Shown piece by piece: positions 1-4,819 of a DNA stretch of 5,091 bases. Where the stretch lies: positions 1 through 5,091 of the forward strand of contig RKRZ01000014.1 of NCBI GenBank assembly GCA_007571105.1, read 5' to 3'. The translations under genes and the position numbers were made by a program. This DNA comes from Gammaproteobacteria bacterium. Lineage in GTDB: Bacteria; Pseudomonadota; Gammaproteobacteria; Poriferisulfidales; Poriferisulfidaceae. The notes below the pieces were generated by a model. That model saw only the letters and a program-made list of their open reading frames with translations, was not told where the DNA came from and made no database searches. Within the stretch, counting starts at the first letter, position 1; every line of letters starts with the position of its first letter.

Positions 1-149
1 TCGAGCTGGCCGAGCAGGTCATTGGCAACTCCGTTGATTCGTTCGTCTGGATGTTGGTCGCGGAGTCGTTTGATGCCGGAAATAAAGCTGGGCCAAGGTC
101 CTTGTTCCAGTTCGTCCAGCATCGGCGTATCGTGTTTTGGATCGCTCAT
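1..149 (-). CDS. dsrA: Dissimilatory sulfite reductase alpha subunit, DsrA (N-terminal part, cut by left edge)
   Basis: Only the first 49 codons are present; the gene continues beyond base 1. The translation begins MSDPKHD and continues with TPMLDELEQGPWPSF, then ISGIKRLRDQHPD and NDLLGQL. I recognise this as the N-terminus of DsrA from sulfur oxidisers such as Allochromatium vinosum. In that group DsrAB is a cytoplasmic siroheme and iron-sulfur enzyme that works in reverse, oxidising sulfur delivered by the DsrC trisulfide/persulfide system to sulfite. The siroheme and cluster ligands lie outside the window, so activity cannot be judged here. The ATG at 149 is set by a strong Shine-Dalgarno sequence seven bases upstream and by the match of the N-terminus to the family. 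dsrA normally heads a dsr operon (dsrB, dsrEFH, dsrC and others), which would lie to the left. It is divergent from the DsrC-like gene at 453. The assignment rests on remembered family sequence, but the match is distinctive. Confidence 0.88.
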   Translation of the reverse strand, partial: MSDPKHDTPMLDELEQGPWPSFISGIKRLRDQHPDERINGVANDLLGQL

Positions 150-156
150 GGTTCAT

Positions 157-162
157 CCCTCC
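157..162 (-). promoter_or_regulatory. Shine-Dalgarno sequence of dsrA
   Basis: On the minus strand GGAGGG lies seven bases before the ATG at 149, which is near-ideal spacing and fixes the dsrA start. The surrounding ATTTGGAGGG is nearly repeated 18 bases upstream as ATTTGGAAGG (175-184), giving a second, weaker ribosome-binding-like sequence with no start codon. Confidence 0.85.
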
Positions 163-178
163 AAATAGTTCGGTCCTT

Positions 179-192
179 CCAAATTCTTTTGG
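179..192 (-). repeat. Small inverted repeat upstream of the dsrA ribosome-binding site
   Basis: CCAAA and TTTGG arms (179-183 and 188-192) are perfect inverses around a four-base loop. If dsrA is transcribed from the -10 at 328-333, this lies in the leader RNA 17 bases upstream of the Shine-Dalgarno sequence. The arms are short and A-U rich, so alone the hairpin would be weak. It matters mainly because the same C-rich segment can also pair with a distant partner at 306-314. Confidence 0.4.
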
Positions 193-314
193 GGCTTTTT
201 CGCCGACTGATAGCTTAAATTATTTTTGGGCAAAGATAAATTCCACTTTGGGGACAAATCCGCCGCCGGGCGCATCTAACCCCTAAGGGATAGCCTGTGT
301 CGACTGCCCCAAAA
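187..314. repeat. Cluster of TTTTGGGG-like motifs in both orientations between dsrA and the DsrC-like gene
   Basis: TTTTGGGGC occurs at 187-195 on the plus strand and its exact reverse complement GCCCCAAAA at 306-314, a perfect nine-base inverted pair. Two further variants lie between them: TTTTTGGGCAAAG at 223-235 and CTTTGGGGACAAA at 246-258. The last two share a TTTGGG-(GA)-CAAA shape. Such recurrence in 130 bases of non-coding DNA fits either repeated protein-binding sites or paired segments of the dsrA leader RNA. I do not recognise the motif as that of a named regulator. Confidence 0.45.
276..293. repeat. Imperfect palindrome in the dsrA upstream region
   Basis: CCCT-A-AGGG at 281-289 is a perfect nine-base palindrome around a central A. 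It is extended by CTA on the left and TAG on the right with one unpaired base, giving an 18-base dyad. In a minus-strand transcript it could form a short stem with a three-base loop and one bulge. It could equally be an operator half-site pair. It lies about 30 bases downstream of the predicted dsrA start of transcription. Confidence 0.35.
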
Positions 315-327
315 TCTAAGGAATGAC

Positions 328-333
328 ATTATA
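328..333 (-). promoter_or_regulatory. Candidate -10 element for dsrA
   Basis: The minus strand reads TATAAT exactly here. No good -35 hexamer is visible at 16-19 bases; the best is TTCCAA (353-358, 19-base spacing). If used, transcription would need an activator and would start near base 321, leaving a leader of about 170 bases before the dsrA ATG. The perfect hexamer could be chance in an AT-rich stretch. Confidence 0.4.
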
Positions 334-376
334 AGAGAAATATCTGCGCGGATTGGAATTTCAGGGGCTGTTGGCG

Positions 377-406
377 TTGAAAGGGAACGAATGGTGTCGC
401 TATAAT
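377..406 (+). promoter_or_regulatory. Sigma-70-type promoter for the DsrC-like gene
   Basis: TTGAAA (377-382, five of six consensus bases) is separated by 18 bases from a perfect TATAAT (401-406). Transcription should start near base 413, giving a leader of about 40 bases before the ATG at 453. This is the best promoter match in the window. It faces away from the dsrA -10 at 328-333, with roughly 43 bases between the two promoters that could hold a shared operator. Confidence 0.7.
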
Positions 407-443
407 TTTTCGCGCAAGTTTTTCAATTTTCCCCATCCGACAC

Positions 444-450
444 GGAGGAG
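444..450 (+). promoter_or_regulatory. Shine-Dalgarno sequence of the DsrC-like gene
   Basis: GGAGGAG ends two bases before the ATG at 453; counted from the GGAGG core the spacing is four bases, a little short but strong in sequence. It supports this start over any internal one. Confidence 0.75.
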
Positions 451-452
451 AC

Positions 453-791
453 ATGAGCATCGAATTTGAAGGGAAAACGATTGAGACCACGCCGAATGGC
501 TACCTGGTCAATGCCGATGATTGGAGCGAGGCGCTGGCGACCCATATCGCGCAACTCGAGGACCTGGACCTGACGGACCGTCATTGGGACATGATCAAGC
601 ATTTGCGCGAAGAATTTTTCCAGCATGGAGGCAATCAGCCCAACACGCGAAACTTGGTCAAGCATTTCGCAAAGCTGTGGGGAGAAAAAATCAGCGCAAA
701 GACGCTCTACGACCTGTTCCCGGGAGACCCGAGCAAGCAGGGAGGACGTATTTCCGGATTGCCTGAAAGCCGTCGCAAAGGCGGGTATTGA
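453..791 (+). CDS. DsrC/TusE-family protein without either redox cysteine (RspA type)
   Basis: This 112-residue protein has the full DsrC/TusE fold signature: FEGKTIETTPNGYLVN at residues 5-20, DWSEALA, LTDRHWDMIKHLREEF around 40-55, and a C-terminal LYDLFPGDPSKQGG followed by GLP. True DsrC carries sulfur on two cysteines of a mobile C-terminal arm, one in a KQACR-like motif and one as the penultimate residue. Here both positions are glycine (Gly98 in KQGGR and the penultimate Gly111), the protein has no cysteine at all, and the arm is two residues longer, ending ESRRKGGY. It therefore cannot act as a DsrC substrate or a TusE sulfur relay. Cysteine-less members have been called RspA and proposed to be regulatory. 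DsrC proteins contain a helix-turn-helix-like region, and the divergent position next to dsrA makes control of dsr a reasonable guess, not a demonstrated role. The start follows from the Shine-Dalgarno sequence and promoter upstream. Confidence 0.88.
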   Translation: MSIEFEGKTIETTPNGYLVNADDWSEALATHIAQLEDLDLTDRHWDMIKHLREEFFQHGGNQPNTRNLVKHFAKLWGEKISAKTLYDLFPGDPSKQGGRISGLPESRRKGGY

Positions 792-816
792 TTGGTTTTA
801 CTTGAGCGATTAAGTG

Positions 817-845
817 CGATATTTAGGTGCAAGACCTGGATATTG
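817..845 (+). terminator. Possible stem-loop after the DsrC-like gene
   Basis: CGATATTTAGGT (817-828) and ACCTGGATATTG (834-845) pair as plus-strand RNA over 12 base pairs, three of them G-U, around a five-base GCAAG loop. No U-run follows, so it is not a standard intrinsic terminator; it may be an RNA 3'-end stabiliser. On the minus strand the wobble pairs become A-C mismatches, so it suits the DsrC-like transcript better than the glnD transcript arriving from the right. Confidence 0.35.
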
Positions 846-861
846 ATGCAAGGTGACCCGA

Positions 862-3534
862 TCACGCAATTGCGCGCTCCGCTTGTTTGTCGGAATCATC
901 GTGCGATTGCAGTTGCGTAATGCGACTGCGCAAAGTATCCTCAATGTGGGTCAACGTTTGCGGATCAACAATGGGTTGAGAATCCGCATCCGTGACGGAG
1001 AAGACGTCTTGGGCTTGTGCGCCGAGCGTCGTGATTCGCGCCTGACGAATGTGTGCGCCACAATCTTCCAATGCGCAGCTCAAGGTCCACAACAGTCCCG
1101 GATGATCCGAGGTGCTCAGGTGGATGCGCGTCTCTGGCGGGGCCTCATGCTGACTGAATTCGATTTCTGTCGGCACTTCAAAATACCGTTCTCTCGTCCC
1201 CGGGCGCAATTGCACTGAGTGTGAGGATGCGGCAGGGTTTTGTGCCGCTTCCTCCAGGCGCTTGCGCAATTCGGCGAGTTGGAAACCCTCGTGAATGGGA
1301 AGGCCATCGGTATCCGTGACCAAAAATGTGTTCAGGACTTCCTGCCCGCGGGTTTCCGTGATGCGTGCATACAGCACATTGGTTGCCAGACGAGCCAGGG
1401 TTGCGGTGATCGGGACAAACAGCCGGCTGCGCTGTCGTTCATAAACCAGTATTTCCGTGCAGTGGTGCGAACCCTGATGCCGAACGAATACACGCGTCAT
1501 CTCGTCTTCAGCGCAACCGAGAACACATTCAGTCTGCCAGGCAAGTTCGTCGTCGGTGTAATGCAGCAGATCAGATTCGGGCAGCGTTCCCCAAAACTGT
1601 ATGCAAGACTCGGTGTCGGCATGTGTCACTCGTTTTAGCGCAGAAGCCTTGAGCGCATTCAGGCGGTGTTCGTTGTCGATGGGCTGGTCCGTGCCGCGTT
1701 GCAGTTGCCGTTCGGTTGCGCGATACAGGCGATATAACAAAGATTCACGCCATGGCGTCCACAATGCCGGGTTGGTGCCCCGCAAGTCGGCGACGGTCAA
1801 CAGAAACAAGCCGCGCAGGCGCATGCCGCTGCCCACCTGATTGGCAAAATCGCGAATAACTTCCGGATCGCTGGTGTCGCGCTTTTGTGCGGTCATGGAC
1901 ATCAACAGGTGCTGCTCAACCAGCCATTGCACAATTCCAGTCTCGTATTCACTAAGCCCGTGCTGGAGACAAAACTCCTGTGCGTCTTCAGCTCCCAAGG
2001 TTGAATGATCGCCATCCCGTCCCTTGCCGATGTCGTGAAACAGCGCGGCCAGATACAGCAATTCCGGTTTGGGGAATTGCAGGAACAACTCGTGAAACAG
2101 TGAGTATTCAGGCTCGGCAGCCTCCGATTTCACAATGTGGCGCAGTTCGGTGAGCACTTGCAGGATGTGTTCGTCGACCGGATAGACATGAAACAGGTCG
2201 TACTGCATCTTCCCGGCGACTTGAGCGATGGCCGGCCAATAGGCCGGCAGAACCCCATAGCGATGCATCCGGCGCAACTCGCGAGCGACGTGTTGGGGCT
2301 GGCGCAGAATCTCAAGGAAAAGTTGCTGATGTTCTGAAGTTTTGCGGAACGTTTCATCGATCAGGGAAAGGTGGTTGCGAACAGCGCGGATGGTGTGCGC
2401 CCGCACACCCTGGATTTCCGGGTGTTGCTGCAGGATCAAAAACAATTCCAGCAGCCCTCTCGGATGCTGCTTGAAGGAATCGCCGGCGCGAATTTCCAGA
2501 TGGCCATCCAGAATCTGGAAGCACTCATTGAGCGGCTGGGGCGTGTGTTGTGCGGCAGGCTGCAGTTGTTCGCGATACTGCTGGAACAGGACCTCGGTCA
2601 GGCGATCAATGGCGCCCGTGGTCCGGTAGTAGTCCTGCATGAACGCCTCGACGATCTTGTTGGCGTTACTGCCCGGATAGCCCAACCGCTGTGCGACCCG
2701 TTGCTGGTTGCCAAAGTGCAGGCGTTCCTCGGCATGTCCGCTGACGTCGTGCAGCGCGAAACGCGCACGCCATAGAAATTCCTGTCCGTCTTCGAGCACC
2801 GCCAGTTCTTGCGCGTCGCAGAACTCGGCGGCATCCTCGATGTAATCGTGCCGCTTCAGGATCCAGTGGAGGGTCTGGATATCGCGCAGACCGCCCGGGC
2901 CTTCCTTCAGATTGGGTTCCAGCAGGTATGCGCCCTTTGCGAACTGTTCATGGCGCGCCTCACGTTCTGCCAGCTTGCCGTGGAAAAATTTCTCCCGATT
3001 CCACAATGCGCCCTTGAAAATCCCGCCGCGATTGCTCAATTTTCGATCCAGTTCTTGACTCAGTGTGCGCTCGCCGCACAGATGACGCATTTCCAGCCAA
3101 CTGGTCATCAGGGTGATGTCATCACGGGCGTCCTGCCGGCATTGTTGCGGCGTCCGCACGCTTTGCGAGAGTTTCAGGCCGCAGTCCCACAGCTTCTGAA
3201 AATAAGGGCTGAGCGCGTCCAGATCCGCACGTCCGTCATGTACGACCAACAAGTCAATATCGGAATAAGGGTGCAGTTCTTCGCGACCGTAGCCGCCGAC
3301 GGCGAGCACAGCCAGCCCGGCGATCTCGTGCATGCGGTGTTGCTGCCACAGTGCCTGCAATGCCTGATCGATCAATTCCGAGCGGGCGTGAATCAGGTCC
3401 GCAACATTCTGCTCGGGAAACTTTTCGGACAGCCATTGCTGCGAATCTTCCAACCAGTGCTTCCAGAGCGCGGTATTCGCACCAGAGGGAAGAGGAGATT
3501 CCGCCAGCCACTCGGTGGCCAGAGATGCGCTCAC
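862..3534 (-). CDS. glnD: Bifunctional PII uridylyltransferase / uridylyl-removing enzyme
   Basis: GlnD is the cytoplasmic glutamine sensor that uridylylates PII (GlnB/GlnK) when glutamine is low and removes UMP when it is high, thereby setting glutamine synthetase activity and Ntr transcription. The protein is 890 residues from the chosen start, the length I recall for the E. coli enzyme. Domains in order: nucleotidyltransferase with GGYGREELHPYSDIDLL at residues 80-96 (catalytic Asp92 and Asp94); a linker region with NLKEGPGGLRDIQ near 208-220; an HD hydrolase domain with ALFHDIGKGRDGDHS at 497-511 (His500, Asp501, His510); and two C-terminal ACT domains at about 692-750 and 801-880, the second with SDHPGLL. 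The GTG start at 3534 overlaps the map stop codon by four bases (GTGA), indicating translational coupling; an in-frame ATG at 3645 would reach deep into map and is rejected. All catalytic residues are present. The first ACT domain has QRSRLF where DRPxLF is usual. Confidence 0.95.
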   Translation of the reverse strand: MSASLATEWLAESPLPSGANTALWKHWLEDSQQWLSEKFPEQNVADLIHARSELIDQALQALWQQHRMHEIAGLAVLAVGGYGREELHPYSDIDLLVVHDGRADLDALSPYFQKLWDCGLKLSQSVRTPQQCRQDARDDITLMTSWLEMRHLCGERTLSQELDRKLSNRGGIFKGALWNREKFFHGKLAEREARHEQFAKGAYLLEPNLKEGPGGLRDIQTLHWILKRHDYIEDAAEFCDAQELAVLEDGQEFLWRARFALHDVSGHAEERLHFGNQQRVAQRLGYPGSNANKIVEAFMQDYYRTTGAIDRLTEVLFQQYREQLQPAAQHTPQPLNECFQILDGHLEIRAGDSFKQHPRGLLELFLILQQHPEIQGVRAHTIRAVRNHLSLIDETFRKTSEHQQLFLEILRQPQHVARELRRMHRYGVLPAYWPAIAQVAGKMQYDLFHVYPVDEHILQVLTELRHIVKSEAAEPEYSLFHELFLQFPKPELLYLAALFHDIGKGRDGDHSTLGAEDAQEFCLQHGLSEYETGIVQWLVEQHLLMSMTAQKRDTSDPEVIRDFANQVGSGMRLRGLFLLTVADLRGTNPALWTPWRESLLYRLYRATERQLQRGTDQPIDNEHRLNALKASALKRVTHADTESCIQFWGTLPESDLLHYTDDELAWQTECVLGCAEDEMTRVFVRHQGSHHCTEILVYERQRSRLFVPITATLARLATNVLYARITETRGQEVLNTFLVTDTDGLPIHEGFQLAELRKRLEEAAQNPAASSHSVQLRPGTRERYFEVPTEIEFSQHEAPPETRIHLSTSDHPGLLWTLSCALEDCGAHIRQARITTLGAQAQDVFSVTDADSQPIVDPQTLTHIEDTLRSRITQLQSHDDSDKQAERAIA

Positions 3535-4301
3535 GGGAAGCTCTCGTCCGGACGCGCCGTCAGCACTTCGAAGCCATTGTCCGTAACCAGTATGGTGTGT
3601 TCCCACTGTGCAGACAGGCTGCGGTCTCGCGTCACCACGGTCCATTCATCCGGCAGCAATTTGACATGCCGGGCTCCGGCATTGATCATCGGTTCAACGG
3701 TGAAGGTCATGCCTGCTTTCAGAGCAATCCCGGTGCCGGGCTCGCCGTAGTGCAGTACTTGCGGCTCTTCATGGAATTCGCGGCCGATGCCGTGTCCGCA
3801 ATATTCCCGCACCACTGAGAAATGACGGGATTCGGCGTAACTTTGAATCAAATGGCCCAGATCCCCCAGATGCAGTCCCGGGCGCACGGCGCAAATGGCC
3901 CGATGCATGGCTTCGTAGGTCGTCTCGACTAGGCGGCGAGCCTGTACGGAAGGCTTGCCGAGGAAAAACATGCGGCTGGTGTCGCCGTGATAGCCCTCTT
4001 TGATGACCGTAACATCAATGTTGAGGATGTCCCCGCGTTTGAGCTGTCGGTCTCCCGGAATTCCGTGGCAGACCTGATGATTCAGTGTGGTGCAGATTGA
4101 TTTCGGGAAGCCGCAATAATTCAGGGGCGCCGGGGTTGCGTTCTGCTCCTCGGTGATGTGGCGATGGCAGATTTCGTTGAGTTCGTCGGTGGTGACGCCG
4201 ATGGCGACATGCTCGGCGATCATTTCCAGCACCTCTGCAGCCAGACGGCCGGCGGTGCGCATTTTCTCAATTTCTTCGGGCGACTTGATGGAGACAGGCA
4301 T
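3531..4301 (-). CDS. map: Methionine aminopeptidase, type I
   Basis: MetAP removes the initiator methionine from nascent cytoplasmic proteins when the second residue is small, and is normally essential. The 256-residue protein starts MPVSIKSPEEIEKMRTAGR, closely matching the usual type Ia N-terminus. The full metal site is visible: Asp96 (NIDVTV), Asp107 (GDTSRMF), His170 (YCGHGIGR), Glu203 (TVEPM) and Glu234 (WEHT). His79 (CHGIP) and His177 (FHEEP) are also in place. No N-terminal zinc-finger extension is present. I chose the ATG at 4301 because the homologous region begins there; a TTG at 4364 would add 21 unconserved residues. Neither start has a recognisable Shine-Dalgarno sequence, as the bases before the ATG read TTCCTCTCCC. 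The gene is cotranscribed with glnD downstream, with a four-base overlap, and is divergent from the ArsR-family gene at 4489. In many gammaproteobacteria map is instead divergent from rpsB. Confidence 0.95.
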   Translation of the reverse strand: MPVSIKSPEEIEKMRTAGRLAAEVLEMIAEHVAIGVTTDELNEICHRHITEEQNATPAPLNYCGFPKSICTTLNHQVCHGIPGDRQLKRGDILNIDVTVIKEGYHGDTSRMFFLGKPSVQARRLVETTYEAMHRAICAVRPGLHLGDLGHLIQSYAESRHFSVVREYCGHGIGREFHEEPQVLHYGEPGTGIALKAGMTFTVEPMINAGARHVKLLPDEWTVVTRDRSLSAQWEHTILVTDNGFEVLTARPDESFP

Positions 4302-4384
4302 GGGAGAGGAATCCCGTCGTAGTGGCTTTGGAGGGCGATCTTCAGGCGCAGTGCTGCAGGGCAAATTTCAGCACTGAGTTTACT

Positions 4385-4390
4385 ACTATA
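4385..4390 (-). promoter_or_regulatory. Candidate -10 element for map-glnD
   Basis: The minus strand reads TATAGT (five of six consensus bases) about 84 bases before the map start. No convincing -35 hexamer is visible at normal spacing. It is the best candidate in the intergenic stretch for the map-glnD operon. Confidence 0.3.
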
Positions 4391-4414
4391 CAAGCCTTTG
4401 AATCCACGCTCTTG

Positions 4415-4428
4415 GAAGCGAATGCTTC
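4415..4428. repeat. Perfect inverted repeat GAAGC-GAAT-GCTTC
   Basis: Two perfect five-base arms surround a four-base centre, midway between the divergent map and arsR-type genes and upstream of the candidate map -10. It could be an operator for either transcript. It does not match the ATTC-N8-GAAT pattern I recall for SqrR-type repressors. Confidence 0.35.
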
Positions 4429-4472
4429 GGGAAATTACCGCGTGAAATCATCGACGGCAGTATAGGACCTTG

Positions 4473-4483
4473 TTATAGAATAA
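4473..4483. promoter_or_regulatory. Candidate -10 and operator of the ArsR-family gene
   Basis: TTAT-AGA-ATAA is a perfect AT-rich dyad. It contains TAGAAT (4476-4481, five of six bases of a -10 element) only seven bases before the ATG at 4489. A repressor bound here would block its own promoter, as is common for ArsR-family genes. Transcription from this -10 would start at or next to the ATG, which fits the absence of a Shine-Dalgarno sequence. The dyad is short and AT-rich, so chance is a real alternative. Confidence 0.35.
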
Positions 4484-4488
4484 TCCGC

Positions 4489-4812
4489 ATGGACCAACTT
4501 CCTGTTACGGATTCCCTGCACGCGCAGGACGAGGACATTGAAAAAGCGTGTCACTCGATCAAGGCGTTGGCGCACCCCATCCGCTTGAAAGTCTTGTGCA
4601 TTCTCGGCAGCGGCGAGATGTCGGTGTCGGATTTGGCCGACCGATGCAACACGTCGCAGGCCAATGTCTCCTCGCATCTGAGCATTCTGAGGCAAAGCGA
4701 AATTCTGGCCACACGCCGGGAGGCGCATTCGATTTTCTACCGGATTCGCGACCCGCGGATGATTCAACTGATGGACCTGATGCGCATGATGTTTTGCTCC
4801 CAGGCGCATTGA
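4489..4812 (+). CDS. ArsR-family repressor, probable persulfide sensor (BigR/SqrR/YgaV-like)
   Basis: This 107-residue winged-helix protein has the ArsR core: IKALAHPIRLKVLCIL at residues 24-39, a helix-turn-helix with SDLADRCNTSQANVSSHLSIL at about 47-67, and a wing with TRREAHSIFYRI at 75-86. The metal-binding ELCVC motif of ArsR/SmtB sensors is absent. Instead, Cys37 (VLCILGSGEMSV) and Cys103 (MMFCSQ) lie 66 residues apart. That is the spacing and setting of the redox pair in BigR (Cys42/Cys108) and SqrR (Cys41/Cys107), which form a polysulfide bridge with hydrogen sulfide-derived persulfide and release DNA. Two extra cysteines, Cys21 and Cys53, are present. The gene lies seven bases upstream of a membrane rhodanese, like ygaV-ygaP in E. 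coli, so regulation of sulfur transfer is likely. No ribosome-binding site precedes the ATG; I keep this start because the N-terminal length fits the family. Family assignment is firm, and the sensing role is inferred from the cysteines. Confidence 0.85.
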   Translation: MDQLPVTDSLHAQDEDIEKACHSIKALAHPIRLKVLCILGSGEMSVSDLADRCNTSQANVSSHLSILRQSEILATRREAHSIFYRIRDPRMIQLMDLMRMMFCSQAH

Positions 4813-4819
4813 GAACAGC

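Noticed and set aside
453..813. Frameshift in the DsrC-like gene that might have removed the cysteine tail
   Set aside because: The frame is intact to its stop, and neither other frame near the end encodes a GCV- or KCI-like tail, so the loss of cysteines appears genuine and not a sequencing slip.
853..1218. 121-codon plus-strand frame opposite the end of glnD
   Set aside because: Shadow of the glnD ACT-domain region, with no recognisable family and no clear ribosome-binding site.
3535..3645. Upstream ATG extending GlnD by 37 residues
   Set aside because: The extension lies inside map, is unlike GlnD N-termini, and the GTG at 3534 gives exactly 890 residues and a GTGA overlap with the map stop.
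2809..3750. 313-codon open frame on the plus strand opposite glnD and map
   Set aside because: It is antisense to two strongly conserved genes, spans their junction, and its translation shows no recognisable domain. Long antisense frames are common opposite GC-rich coding sequence.
4302..4364. TTG start extending methionine aminopeptidase by 21 residues
   Set aside because: No ribosome-binding site, and the added residues are not part of the family; the conserved N-terminus begins at the ATG at 4301.
4400..4423. Two GAAT elements considered as a SqrR-type ATTC-N8-GAAT operator
   Set aside because: They are in direct orientation, 20 bases apart, with no ATTC partner at the right spacing.
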